Of a stretch of 64,000 bases of DNA, positions 45,866 to 54,550 are shown one piece after another. This stretch comes from Metabacillus crassostreae (lineage in GTDB: Bacteria; Bacillota; Bacilli; Bacillales; Bacillaceae). The position numbers were made by a program, and so were the translations under genes. Location of the stretch: assembly GCF_016908395.1 (NCBI RefSeq), contig NZ_JAFBDU010000001.1, forward strand, positions 1,364,001 to 1,428,000, read 5' to 3'. The notes beneath the pieces were generated by a model that was not told the DNA's origin, did not search any database, and saw only the letters and a program-made list of their open reading frames with translations. Position 1 is the first letter of the stretch. Each line of letters starts with the position of its first letter.

Positions 45866-47134
45866 TTATGAGCTAACATTTTGATTTTTAGCTTCAAATA
45901 CTTCTGGATAACCATAGCTACCATGTTCACTCATATCTAAGCCCATTACTTCTTCTTCCTCAGTTACACGAAGTCCATTCATTACCTTTTTAGCAATAGC
46001 AAGTATAACGAATGATACAACAAATGCGTATAGACCTGAAACTGCCACTCCCATAAATTGTACGCCTAATTGATCAAATCCGCCACCATAGAATAATCCT
46101 GGCTTACCAACTGTTGCAAGTTCTGGTGTTGCAAAGAAACCTGTAGATAAAGTTCCCCAAATACCTGCAACACCATGTACAGATAAAGCAAAGATCGGGT
46201 CGTCAATTTTACGTTTTTCAAAGAATCTAGCACTATAGAACACTAACATTCCTGCGATAAACCCAATAACAACCGCTGCCCAGGTATCAACAAAAGCACA
46301 AGATGCTGTGATTGCTACAAGTCCTGCCAAAGCACCGTTTAGCATTGTTGGAATATCAGACTTACCTAATACCATCCAAGAAATAATAAGTGCTGCTACC
46401 GCTCCTGCACCTGCTGCTAAGTTCGTGTTTAAAGCAACAAATCCAAAGAATCCATCATCAACTGCTACCGTACTACCAGCATTAAATCCAAACCAACCAA
46501 CCCATAAAATTAAAACCCCTAAAGCTGTAAACACTTGGTTATGACCTTGAATATTGTTAGCTGAGCCATCTTTATTATATTTTCCAATACGTGGTTTTAG
46601 AAGGATTGTTGCAGCAAATGCTGCCATTGCACCTGTTAAATGAACAACTGTTGAGCCAGCAAAATCTTGTTTACCATGTTCTGCTAACCATCCACCACCC
46701 CAAATCCAATGTGCAATAACTGGATAAATAAGAGCTGAGAATAAAACCGTAAATACTAGATACACCGAAAGTTTTGCACGTTCTGCAAATCCACCTAAAG
46801 CGATTGTAATAGCAATTCCTGCGAAGGCACATTGGAAAACGAAGAATACCGCTGTTGAAAAGCTAGCTCCTTCTGCTTGCTCTCCTGAGTAAAAGAAATC
46901 TGTTAATCCTACGAAAAAGTTACCATTTCCTCCAAAAGTAAAGGCGTAACCTACTGCCCAGTAAACTAATGATGCAAGACCAACAGTGAAAATTGTTTTA
47001 CCAGCAATATGACCCGCATTTTTCATTCTAGTTGAACCTGCTTCAAGTAAAATAAATCCACCTAACATAAATATAACTAAGATTGCACTTAACATGATCC
47101 AAAGACTGTTCATTAAAAATAAAGTATCTTCCAT
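45866..47134 (-). CDS. amt: Ammonium transporter Amt
   Basis: A 422-residue Amt/Rh channel with about eleven membrane helices that conducts ammonium or ammonia. The twin pore histidines lie in VVHLTGAMAAF and SVHGVAGIWGT; the pore Phe region FQCAFAGIAITIALG is present. Two GlnR/TnrA boxes and a sigma-A promoter lie upstream. B. subtilis has glnK (PII) directly after its amt gene; here the next genes are a DUF294 protein and an exonuclease, with no PII gene. ATG with GGGGGAAA upstream. Confidence 0.93.
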   Translation of the reverse strand: MEDTLFLMNSLWIMLSAILVIFMLGGFILLEAGSTRMKNAGHIAGKTIFTVGLASLVYWAVGYAFTFGGNGNFFVGLTDFFYSGEQAEGASFSTAVFFVFQCAFAGIAITIALGGFAERAKLSVYLVFTVLFSALIYPVIAHWIWGGGWLAEHGKQDFAGSTVVHLTGAMAAFAATILLKPRIGKYNKDGSANNIQGHNQVFTALGVLILWVGWFGFNAGSTVAVDDGFFGFVALNTNLAAGAGAVAALIISWMVLGKSDIPTMLNGALAGLVAITASCAFVDTWAAVVIGFIAGMLVFYSARFFEKRKIDDPIFALSVHGVAGIWGTLSTGFFATPELATVGKPGLFYGGGFDQLGVQFMGVAVSGLYAFVVSFVILAIAKKVMNGLRVTEEEEVMGLDMSEHGSYGYPEVFEAKNQNVSS

Positions 47135-47168
47135 TACATTTCCCCCTCGTAAGTTATATGACTTGTGA

Positions 47169-47185
47169 TGTTAGAAAACATAACA
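47169..47185. promoter_or_regulatory. GlnR/TnrA box 2 of amt, near or downstream of the start point
   Basis: TGTTAGAAAACATAACA matches 16 of 17 positions of TGTNANAWWWTMTNACA. It lies between the -10 box and the amt start codon. Confidence 0.7.
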
Positions 47186-47202
47186 TCTTGTTCTTAAGTA
47201 CT

Positions 47203-47230
47203 ATTCTATACGAATTTCATAAAGTGTCAA
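47203..47230 (-). promoter_or_regulatory. Sigma-A promoter of amt
   Basis: On the minus strand a perfect TTGACA (47225-47230) and TAGAAT (47203-47208) are separated by 16 bases. It sits between the two GlnR/TnrA boxes. Confidence 0.75.
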
Positions 47231-47259
47231 CCCGTTTTTATAAGTTTCTGATAATTCCA

Positions 47260-47276
47260 TGTTAGATTTTCTAACA
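47260..47276. promoter_or_regulatory. GlnR/TnrA box 1 of amt, upstream of the promoter
   Basis: TGTTAGATTTTCTAACA matches all 17 positions of the GlnR/TnrA consensus and is nearly palindromic. Its centre is about 70 bases upstream of the predicted start point. The rest of the 47277-47463 gap has a short decayed repeat and the next terminator. Confidence 0.8.
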
Positions 47277-47430
47277 TACTATGATAAAACCCTGATATAT
47301 CTCTATTTAGAGTACGTTCATTAACAAGTAAAAAGACACCATTTTATGATATAGAGCCTTGTTTATGAGAAAAATCTTAAAAAGTAATAAAAATAGACAT
47401 AAGCAAATCAAACAAAAGTACTATTTAAAA

Positions 47431-47462
47431 AACGAATGCCTGTAAAGTTTTTCAGAGCCATA
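47431..47462 (-). repeat. Short relic of the ~185 bp element
   Basis: On the minus strand GGCTCTGAAAAACTTTACAG followed by GCATTCG joins the terminal repeat directly to the ACAGGCATTCG motif, as if the intervening 15 bases and the rest of the element were deleted. Confidence 0.5.
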
Positions 47463-47463
47463 A

Positions 47464-47504
47464 ATAAAAAAACAGACCAAATCGATTTGTGAATTGGTCT
47501 GTTT
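47464..47504 (-). terminator. Terminator of the BCCT transporter gene
   Basis: AAAACAGACCAA pairs with TTGGTCTGTTTT around a loop, with an A-run on the left giving the minus-strand T-tract. Confidence 0.88.
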
Positions 47505-47575
47505 TATTCCGGCTTACAGCTTCCTTTACCAAAGGAAACAAGCAACTCCACTATCTACTAAAAAGCAATGTTGTA

Positions 47576-49078
47576 TTATTTAAATGTGTTTGATTTTAGC
47601 TTCTTAATTTTTATTTCTTCATTAAAATCTTTTAAAATCGAAAAACTCATAGCAATCAATACAAAGGTTAATGGAAATGCACTGACTATTATTGCTGTTT
47701 GCATGGCACCAAGTCCTCCAGAAAGCATTAAAACTATTGCTGATGCAGATAGATAGATACCCCAAACCACTTTAACGAACTGCGGTGGATTTAAATTCCC
47801 ATGAGCTGTTTGCATCCCTAAAACAAAAGTGGCTGAATCCGCTGAAGTCACAAAGAAAGTCGTTATTAGCATGAGAGTAACGATAATTAATAAACCTGTT
47901 AACGGTAGCTGTTGGTATACAAAGAACAATACAGTCTCGAGACTTTGTTCACTTACGTTAAGTCCTTCGAAAAATTCAAAGTAAATGCCTGTCCCACCGA
48001 ACACAGCAAACCAAAATGCACAAACTAATGTAGGAATGACTAATACCGCAACCATAAATTCCCTTACAGTTCTCCCTTTCGAAACACGCGCGATAAATGT
48101 TCCAACAAAAGGTGCCCAAGCGATCCACCATGCCCAATAAAATATTGTCCACCCCTGTATCCAGGATGCATTATTTTCATTGAAAGGAGCAAGCCTCAAG
48201 CCCATACTCGGTAAGTTTTGTATATAACTTCCTAATGTTGTTGTAAATAAATCTAATAGAAAACCAGTCGGACCAATAAATAGGAAAACAATTAATAAAA
48301 CAACAGCCAATATCATATTTGCATTACTTAAATATCTTATACCCTTTTGAATACCTGTGCTTGCTGAAATGATAAATAAAACTGTAACTACAGAAATAAT
48401 AATCAATTGAACAGTGAAATTATTTGGTATATTAGAAATATAACTTAATCCACTATTAATTTGTGCAGCACCCAGTCCTAGTGAAGCTGCCACTCCAAAA
48501 ATGGTTGCAAATACAGCAATTACATCTACTACAGTTCCTATAGCACCTGATGCTCTTGAACCTAATAATGGTGTTAATGTAATACTCATTAATCCTGGTA
48601 GCTGTTTTCTAAACTTATAATATGCTAACACAAGTGCTATTACAGCATATATTGCCCATGCATGAAAACCCCAATGCAAATAAGTATAACGTAAAGCAAT
48701 CTTTGCTGCTTCACCAGTTCCACCTTCCCCTATAGGTGGATTTGCAAAGTGAGAAACAGGTTCAGATACACCAAAGAACAATAAACCAATTCCCATACCT
48801 GCACTAAACAGCATCGCAAACCAAGTTGAACGTTTAAATTCTGGTTCATCATGATCAGCTCCCAATTTTATTTTGCCATACTTACTAAATATAAGGAAAA
48901 TGGCAAACAACAAGAAAAATGTTGCTGCTAATTGATAAAACCAACCAAAATTACTTAAAAAGAACACATTCGCTTTATTCATAACAGCTTCTAACCGATC
49001 AGGCGCTATTACCCCCCACCCAACAAAAAGTGTAGCAAGCACGATCGAAATCCAAAAAACCTTTGAGACCTTTTTCAT
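47576..49078 (-). CDS. BCCT-family glycine betaine/choline transporter (OpuD-like)
   Basis: A 500-residue secondary transporter with twelve membrane helices. The BCCT signature region reads GWTIFYWAWWIAWAPFVG near residue 310 and GMGIGLLFFGVSEP near 95 is the glycine-rich substrate loop. Such carriers import betaine, choline or carnitine with Na+ for osmoprotection. Length and sequence are like B. subtilis OpuD, but substrate cannot be told from sequence. ATG with AGGAGC upstream. Monocistronic. Confidence 0.9.
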   Translation of the reverse strand: MKKVSKVFWISIVLATLFVGWGVIAPDRLEAVMNKANVFFLSNFGWFYQLAATFFLLFAIFLIFSKYGKIKLGADHDEPEFKRSTWFAMLFSAGMGIGLLFFGVSEPVSHFANPPIGEGGTGEAAKIALRYTYLHWGFHAWAIYAVIALVLAYYKFRKQLPGLMSITLTPLLGSRASGAIGTVVDVIAVFATIFGVAASLGLGAAQINSGLSYISNIPNNFTVQLIIISVVTVLFIISASTGIQKGIRYLSNANMILAVVLLIVFLFIGPTGFLLDLFTTTLGSYIQNLPSMGLRLAPFNENNASWIQGWTIFYWAWWIAWAPFVGTFIARVSKGRTVREFMVAVLVIPTLVCAFWFAVFGGTGIYFEFFEGLNVSEQSLETVLFFVYQQLPLTGLLIIVTLMLITTFFVTSADSATFVLGMQTAHGNLNPPQFVKVVWGIYLSASAIVLMLSGGLGAMQTAIIVSAFPLTFVLIAMSFSILKDFNEEIKIKKLKSNTFK

Positions 49079-49177
49079 ATACCTTGCTCCTCTTTAAACG
49101 AATAATTAATAAGTCGAACAATTCACTTGAAATTAGTCTGCTTAAAGAAAGTGAAGTTTATGCTAAATACTTAGAAT

Positions 49178-49681
49178 CTAAACAAAAGATTCTTTCTGAA
49201 AGAAAACATGCTCCGCTTTTATTTCATCTGTAATAGTAAGAATCCCATATGAACAATATTCCTGTTTCCTTTTATCAGTTGCTGAACCAGGGTTAAATAG
49301 AAGGGTATTATTTATGTATTTATGAATAGGAATGTGAGAGTGACCAAATAAAATACAATCAACTTGATTTCCATCGAATGCAGATAAAGCTCTTTTTTCA
49401 GTTGTTTTAGATTTTCCATGACCATGAATAATACCAATTCGCTTTTCATTTATTGTGATAATTTTCTTACTCGGAAGCACTTCTACTAAATCAGAGCTAT
49501 CTACATTACCGTATACACCTTCAACTTTCCCTAAACGCTTTAAATCATTATATACTTCTATTGTTTGCCAATCTCCAACATGTATGATTAAATCAGCACT
49601 TTCACATTCTTCTTTAACTATATCGGGTAATTTTTTAGCTCTTTTTGGAATATGAGTATCACCTAAAACGATTATTTTCAT
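49178..49681 (-). CDS. YfcE/MJ0936-type metallophosphoesterase
   Basis: A 167-residue calcineurin-like phosphodiesterase. Metal ligands occur in the expected order: GDTHIP (Asp8, His10), HVGDW, YGNVDSSD, GHGKS and FGHSHIP. Small enzymes of this group hydrolyse phosphodiesters in vitro; the cellular substrate is unknown. The ATG at 49681 has GGAGGTT five bases upstream, so the in-frame ATG further out, which precedes that site, is rejected. Confidence 0.87.
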   Translation of the reverse strand: MKIIVLGDTHIPKRAKKLPDIVKEECESADLIIHVGDWQTIEVYNDLKRLGKVEGVYGNVDSSDLVEVLPSKKIITINEKRIGIIHGHGKSKTTEKRALSAFDGNQVDCILFGHSHIPIHKYINNTLLFNPGSATDKRKQEYCSYGILTITDEIKAEHVFFQKESFV

Positions 49682-49930
49682 AATAACCTCCATTATATTT
49701 GGATTATTTACTATAAACAGATATAATATGAGTGCTTCTAGTGATTAAACCACTAATCAAATAAAGCTAGTACATAATAAAGCAAAACGTTTTATGTATT
49801 CTTTGTTAATGCTTGATACTTGAATTCCATTTCTCAAATAGGGAAAGGATTTACCCACTAGAAAATCAGCTTCTGGCTTTAAAATAGCCATTTATTAAAA
49901 AAAATGCAACAAAGAAAAGAGGAATAAAAG

Positions 49931-50218
49931 ATGAATGTTATTGAATCAAAAATCGAAAAGTTACAAGATCCATTCGGCATTTTAACAGGTGATCGTTACG
50001 AAATCTTCCTAACATTAGAGTTAGATGAGGATGATGAATTATATAGTGAGCACGGGGTTGTACTAAAACTTATATATGTTATTGATGAAAACCAAACAAA
50101 AATCGTTCAATATGATTTTACTGAAAAAGTAACCGATCGCTATTTAGATTTCGCTCTTGAGGAAGAAGAAGAAACGGAAATTAAGGAAATCTGTCAGCAA
50201 CTTGTTGATAGTAACTAA
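49931..50218 (+). CDS. Small acidic cytoplasmic protein, DUF6509-like
   Basis: A 95-residue acidic protein. The segment KLQDPFGILTGDRYEIFLTL and the Glu-rich C-terminal part (FALEEEEETEIKEICQQL) look like a family annotated DUF6509 in Bacillus, from memory. No catalytic motif. ATG with AGAGGA upstream. Monocistronic with a strong terminator. Confidence 0.65.
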   Translation: MNVIESKIEKLQDPFGILTGDRYEIFLTLELDEDDELYSEHGVVLKLIYVIDENQTKIVQYDFTEKVTDRYLDFALEEEEETEIKEICQQLVDSN

Positions 50219-50233
50219 TTCTAAACAAAAAAC

Positions 50234-50277
50234 AAAAACCAGAGGCATATACCATAAATCGCCCTCTGGTTTTTTAT
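50234..50277 (+). terminator. Terminator of the small acidic protein gene
   Basis: AAACCAGAGGC pairs with GCCCTCTGGTTT, followed by TTTTTATT. Confidence 0.88.
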
Positions 50278-50351
50278 TATGATTTCTAAGACCTTACTTA
50301 AAGAGAAGTACACTGGAGTAACAGCATCTCTTGTCACCTAAAAGTAAAATA

Positions 50352-51467
50352 TTAAACAGCTTTTTTCTGATTAAAAAACTTCCTGGATAAGAATAATCTT
50401 TTTGAATTAGGTTCTTGTTTTACAATTGAGATAATTTGTAGTATTACATATAAAAATGAACCTCTTTTATATGCGATATATCTCGGACTCCACTCTGTCG
50501 CAAACTTCGCTTTATAATTTCTTAATCCTTTGAAATTATAAAACCTACACCCATTTAAAAAGGCATAACGAGCTACTTTCTCCTTTAACGATGCGTTTTC
50601 TTCTACTCCCACATTTGATAAAGGTGATAAACCAAGACTACATGAAGAGTAACCTGAATTTTTTGCCCATATGAATGTTGAAATAAATACCATATCCATC
50701 GCACCAGCAGGGCTATCATTTGTATACCTCATAAGGTCAATGCTTAAAGTAGCGTTTTCTTGATAGTTTGATGGAAGACTCGCAAATGCGATTAGCCTTT
50801 TGTTTGTGTCTCTTAATAAAGATACAGGAAAAAGGGAAATATATTCCTCCGAAAAAGAACTAACCGAAAAACTTTTCTCCTTCCTTCCATTAAGCCACTC
50901 ATCAGAAACTTTTCTTAATTCTTGTAATAACTCTTTACTAAATGGCGGAGAAACCACTTCAAAGTGATATCCCTCACGATTAAATTTATTTAGAGTTGTT
51001 CTAAATTTGCCTGATTTCTTTCCTTCAATTGTAAATTGATCTAAACTTACTTTTGCTTCTTCACCTATTTTAAAAAGTTTGTATCCTTTTTCTGTAAATG
51101 TAGATAAAAACTTCTCAGTTACTTGATAAAATACCGGAGTTTTCCCTTCTGTTTTAGCAAACAATAAAAATTCATCAAGCCCATTTTTAAGTTTGTTTTC
51201 TGAACCAATAGGATCTCCTAAAACATAAAGGCGGCTTCCTTTTTGTCTATATGAAAGAAGTACTGATTTATTATTAGCGATAAATAATTGTTTATCTTGA
51301 AGAAACGTAAGATGTGATAAAGTGTTTCCTCCAAATCTTTTTAATAACCATAATACAAAAGAAACATTGAAACTGTTTTCCTCTTCTTGTTTATACAAAT
51401 ACAAATAGGTTATTAAGGTGAATAAAATTAAAACAAATAAAAATAAGAAAATAATTGCATTTAACAA
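50352..51467 (-). CDS. Stand-alone lysyl-phosphatidylglycerol-synthase-like (MprF C-domain) protein
   Basis: A 371-residue protein with one N-terminal membrane helix (residues 3-25) and a DUF2156 domain made of two GNAT-like folds. Motifs match the catalytic half of MprF: GKFRTTLNKFNREGYHFEVV, SDEWLNGRKEK, SIDLMRYTNDSPAGAMDMVF and FYNFKGLRNYKAKF near the end. Full MprF has about 850 residues with an N-terminal flippase of 14 helices; that part is absent. The domain transfers Lys or Ala from tRNA to phosphatidylglycerol, reducing membrane charge; the single helix would keep it at the membrane. A flippase might be encoded elsewhere, or the lipid may act on the inner leaflet only. Confidence 0.82.
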   Translation of the reverse strand: MLNAIIFLFLFVLILFTLITYLYLYKQEEENSFNVSFVLWLLKRFGGNTLSHLTFLQDKQLFIANNKSVLLSYRQKGSRLYVLGDPIGSENKLKNGLDEFLLFAKTEGKTPVFYQVTEKFLSTFTEKGYKLFKIGEEAKVSLDQFTIEGKKSGKFRTTLNKFNREGYHFEVVSPPFSKELLQELRKVSDEWLNGRKEKSFSVSSFSEEYISLFPVSLLRDTNKRLIAFASLPSNYQENATLSIDLMRYTNDSPAGAMDMVFISTFIWAKNSGYSSCSLGLSPLSNVGVEENASLKEKVARYAFLNGCRFYNFKGLRNYKAKFATEWSPRYIAYKRGSFLYVILQIISIVKQEPNSKRLFLSRKFFNQKKAV

Positions 51468-51923
51468 TAATCTAAATCCCTCCTTATTTTCCCTCTATAA
51501 AAGATAACATAATATATAGTTCTAGAGTATAGTTTTTAATTAGTAGATTTAACTATTTAAGTTCTATACTTGAATAATTTGAACAAAACTTCACAGTTTA
51601 TACCTTTTAAAAATGATTTTTCATTGACATGTTTTTCATAAAAAAACTTCGTAGTAGACTTCAGTTACAGCCAGGTACATTTCCGGTAGAAAATAAGTTC
51701 CTGGGAGAAAAAATTAACCGAGCCCACCTACCACATTTTTAAAAAAACTTTTTTTCTTCTCCGCCTACTTCTCCCCTTTTCATAGCCTTTATGAAAAATA
51801 TAATTTATGGATAACTCGATGTAAAATGGGTATCTTATGAATAGATCAGTAGTTTGAATAAAAAATCACTACTTGAAAGTGTAACTACAATAAATATCCG
51901 TATATCGAAAGGAGAAATAAAAT
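51468..51923. other. Intergenic region with a possible relic repeat and the sspH promoter
   Basis: ACTTCGTAGTAGACTTCAGT followed by TACAGCCAGG and ATTTCCGG (about 51646-51690) can be aligned with the start of the ~185 bp element (ACTTTGTTGTTGATTTCCGT). The match is weak. No other gene is seen; a sporulation-sigma promoter for sspH is expected here but I cannot place one with confidence. Confidence 0.35.
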
Positions 51924-52103
51924 ATGAATGTTAATAGAGCAAAGGAAATTGCCCAAATGGGAGAAATGGTAAATGTACAATATGGAGGAGAATCTATATA
52001 CATACAATCAGTAAACGAGACACAAGAAACAGCAAGGATTTTCCCAATAAATAATCCACAGGCAGAACAAAGCGTCCCAGTAGCTAATTTAATAGAAAGT
52101 TAA
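51924..52103 (+). CDS. sspH: H-type small acid-soluble spore protein
   Basis: A 59-residue minor spore protein, the same length as B. subtilis SspH. It begins MNVNRAKEIAQMGEMVNVQY and keeps the typical ESIYIQSVNETQETARIF segment and a closing VPVANL. It accumulates in the forespore; its exact role is not known. ATG with AAGGAG eight bases upstream. Strong evidence that the organism sporulates. Confidence 0.92.
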   Translation: MNVNRAKEIAQMGEMVNVQYGGESIYIQSVNETQETARIFPINNPQAEQSVPVANLIES

Positions 52104-52202
52104 ATAAATTAGATGTAAACTAAGATAGCTCTCACTATTTCCTTGATTAAATTAATGTCTAATCACGCTTGATTTTTAAAAAACTTCAGCAAAGCTGTAT
52201 TT

Positions 52203-52241
52203 TTATTAAAAAAGACTAACTATACATATAGTCAGTCTTTT
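52203..52241 (-). terminator. Terminator of csp
   Basis: On the minus strand AAAGACTGACTATA pairs with TATAGTTAGTCTTT, followed by TTTAAT. Confidence 0.88.
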
Positions 52242-52250
52242 GTATGCTTA

Positions 52251-52454
52251 TTATAATTTCACAACGTCTTCTGCTTGAGGGCCACGGTTTCCTTCAACTA
52301 TGTTGAATTCAACTTTTTGACCTTCTTCTAACGTTTTAAAACCATCACCTGAAATAGCGCTGAAATGAACAAATACATCGTTTCCTTCTGCAACTTCGAT
52401 AAATCCGAAACCTTTTTCTGAGTTAAACCATTTTACAGTACCTGTCGTTTTCAT
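52251..52454 (-). CDS. Cold-shock protein
   Basis: A 67-residue single-domain cold-shock protein (RNA chaperone, OB fold). RNP1 is KGFGFIEV and RNP2 is [24 protein letters not shown] is the usual start. Paralogues cspB/C/D cannot be separated from sequence alone. The ATG at 52454 has GGAGG seven bases upstream; an in-frame ATG at 52469 overlaps that site and is rejected. Confidence 0.93.
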   Translation of the reverse strand: MKTTGTVKWFNSEKGFGFIEVAEGNDVFVHFSAISGDGFKTLEEGQKVEFNIVEGNRGPQAEDVVKL

Positions 52455-52888
52455 AAATGAAACCTCCAAAGATTTTTTAATATGTTACTGCATTTAAAAA
52501 ATTCACATAATATAGAGAATATCAAGATACGGAGTAGATACTCTTTATAATATGTGAATTATATAGCTCCATATCTGTTAATAGAAAATAAAAACTTATG
52601 TTAATCATTTATATTCTACTTCATTTATAATTATATTATTGAAATTGCAAAGCCCAAAACAACGAAAGCCCTACCTCTCTCTCGTCCTTACGGCTCCAAG
52701 ACCGCGCCAGTGTGAATTGATTGAACGAATCTGTTATGACATAAAATTATATGTTAAACCTACATTTCTATCATCCACAAAGCACTATTAAAAAGTTATA
52801 TTAAATAAGCACTAATTACAACTATATAGAAATAGTTTACAAAAGTCAACAACAGAATCCTTTTTCTGTAAAAAACTTTACCTTTAGA
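52455..52888. other. Intergenic region with a GC-rich patch
   Basis: Upstream of csp the DNA is AT-rich, except 52670-52730 (CTCTCGTCCTTACGGCTCC, ACCGCGCCAGTG), which looks like the relic of a GC-rich element core. It does not align clearly with the two repeat families seen here. No ORF supported; no terminator for modB is obvious. Confidence 0.4.
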
Positions 52889-53554
52889 TCATTTTCTTGG
52901 ATCATTGATTCGCTGAATAAACAATAATAAACTAAATGAAACAATGATGATAGAAAATACCCATAACCATGCAAGACCCATTTTACCACTATCAATTGCA
53001 ACAAATATAGCAGTTGAAACAGTCTGTGTTTTACCTGGAATGTTTCCCGCAAACATTAACGTCGCACCAAACTCACCTAAGGATCTAGTAAAACTTAAAA
53101 CAAAACCTGATATTATGTAATTTATTGAAAGTGGTAATGTTATTTTAAAAAATACTGCTATTTCATTAGCTCCATCTACTCTTGCTGCTTCTTCTATATT
53201 TATATCTATATGCTTAAACCCTGCTTTCGTCATTTGATACATAAGTGGGAAGGATACAACTATTGCTGCAATTAACCCTGCCCACCAAGTAAATATGACT
53301 GTACTATTAAATATAGATTCAATCATTTGACCAATTGGACTATTCGCCCCAAAGATTATAATTAAGATAAAGCCTATTACAGAAGGAGGCAAAACTAAAG
53401 GTAAAAGAAGTAATGTTTCAAGAAGCATTTTACCTTTAAATACATTTTTAGCCATATAGTTCGCTATTACAGTACCTATTACCATCACAATAATACTTGC
53501 AATACTAGCTATTTTTATTGATAAAAGAATAGGATCCCAAAAATCGTTTATCAT
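52889..53554 (-). CDS. modB: Molybdate ABC transporter permease
   Basis: A 221-residue membrane protein with five or six helices and the ABC-permease EAA loop EEAARVDGANEIAVFFKITL, followed by SLGEFGATLMFAGN, a hallmark of ModB/CysT-type molybdate or sulfate permeases. It starts two bases after the modA stop. The ATPase partner ModC is not encoded here; B. subtilis likewise lacks a modC beside its modAB homologues. Confidence 0.9.
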   Translation of the reverse strand: MINDFWDPILLSIKIASIASIIVMVIGTVIANYMAKNVFKGKMLLETLLLLPLVLPPSVIGFILIIIFGANSPIGQMIESIFNSTVIFTWWAGLIAAIVVSFPLMYQMTKAGFKHIDINIEEAARVDGANEIAVFFKITLPLSINYIISGFVLSFTRSLGEFGATLMFAGNIPGKTQTVSTAIFVAIDSGKMGLAWLWVFSIIIVSFSLLLFIQRINDPRK

Positions 53555-53556
53555 AT

Positions 53557-54324
53557 TTACTCCTCATTCATCATATCAAACCCATGCTTTTCAAAAACAC
53601 CCAATGCTTCTTCTGTTTGTAAAAAATCACTAAACTCTATAGCAGCATCAATTTCTTTTGTTGACTCTGTGACACCAACAGGATAGATAATAGGGGAATG
53701 TAAGGAATCATCAAAAGTAAAGATGTTGTTCACCTTATCTGTAATAAAAGCATCTGTTTTATACACTATTCCTGCTTGTACATTCCCTGTCTCAACATAA
53801 GATAACACTTGTCTTACATCTTTTGCGTAGATGATACTTCCTGCAATTGATTCCCATTTCCCAAGATTTATTAAAGCTTCTTTTGCATACAAACCTGCTG
53901 GGACAGTTTCAGGTAATCCTATCGCAAAAGTATCTGATTTCATTGCTTCAGCAAATGAATCAATATCAGAACTAGAAGATGATATTACCACTAGCTTATT
54001 TTTCAATAATGGAACAACTGAGTTTTCTCTAATTTTTTTATTTTTAACTAATTTAGCAAATTCCTCATTATTAGCAGAGAGAAACACATCTACTGGTGCA
54101 CCTTGCTCAATCTGCTTGCTTAAAGTCCCTGAAGAAGCTAAATTCAATTGTATATCGATATTATTTGTTTCTTCAAACAGAAGTACAACTTCTTCCATTG
54201 CATCCTTTAAACTAACTGCAGCTGATACTGTTAGTTCAGTTTTGGTGGTTTCATTATGTGATGGAGAACAACCAGATAATAATGATAGCAAAATTAAAAA
54301 AGTAAAAACCTTCAATTTATCCAC
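53557..54324 (-). CDS. modA: Molybdate-binding lipoprotein
   Basis: A 255-residue periplasmic-type solute binding protein anchored by a lipid: lipobox LLSGC places Cys19 after the signal peptide. Motifs of ModA are AAVSLKDAMEEV, LASSGTLSKQIEQGAPVDVF and AGIVYKTDA. It delivers molybdate to ModB. GTG start, overlapping the end of moaD by eight bases, so molybdate uptake is co-expressed with cofactor synthesis. Confidence 0.91.
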   Translation of the reverse strand: MDKLKVFTFLILLSLLSGCSPSHNETTKTELTVSAAVSLKDAMEEVVLLFEETNNIDIQLNLASSGTLSKQIEQGAPVDVFLSANNEEFAKLVKNKKIRENSVVPLLKNKLVVISSSSSDIDSFAEAMKSDTFAIGLPETVPAGLYAKEALINLGKWESIAGSIIYAKDVRQVLSYVETGNVQAGIVYKTDAFITDKVNNIFTFDDSLHSPIIYPVGVTESTKEIDAAIEFSDFLQTEEALGVFEKHGFDMMNEE

Positions 54325-54550
54325 CGCTTACTGGTGGAATAAACGCCACAACATCTCCAGACGCAACATTATCCTCATCAAGAGCATATTCTTCATTAAG
54401 AGCAACCATTACATGAGCTAAAGAACCTAAATTGAATTTCTCACTAACATACTCCTTTATCTCCATAACTGAAATTGAATCTTTTTCAATTACAATCATT
54501 TCACTTCCTACTTTTTCTTGCAGATGAGCAAATAATAATACTTTAATCAT
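54317..54550 (-). CDS. moaD: Molybdopterin synthase small subunit MoaD
   Basis: A 77-residue ubiquitin-fold protein that ends in the required Gly-Gly (PPVSGG), whose terminal thiocarboxylate donates sulfur to precursor Z. Activation needs a MoeB-type adenylyltransferase, not encoded in this window. Overlaps moaE by four bases (ATGA). Confidence 0.93.
   Translation of the reverse strand: MIKVLLFAHLQEKVGSEMIVIEKDSISVMEIKEYVSEKFNLGSLAHVMVALNEEYALDEDNVASGDVVAFIPPVSGG

Noticed and set aside
52846-53052. 68-codon open frame overlapping the end of modB
   Set aside because: A shadow frame in another phase of modB; no ribosome binding site and no protein-like pattern. It is not modC.
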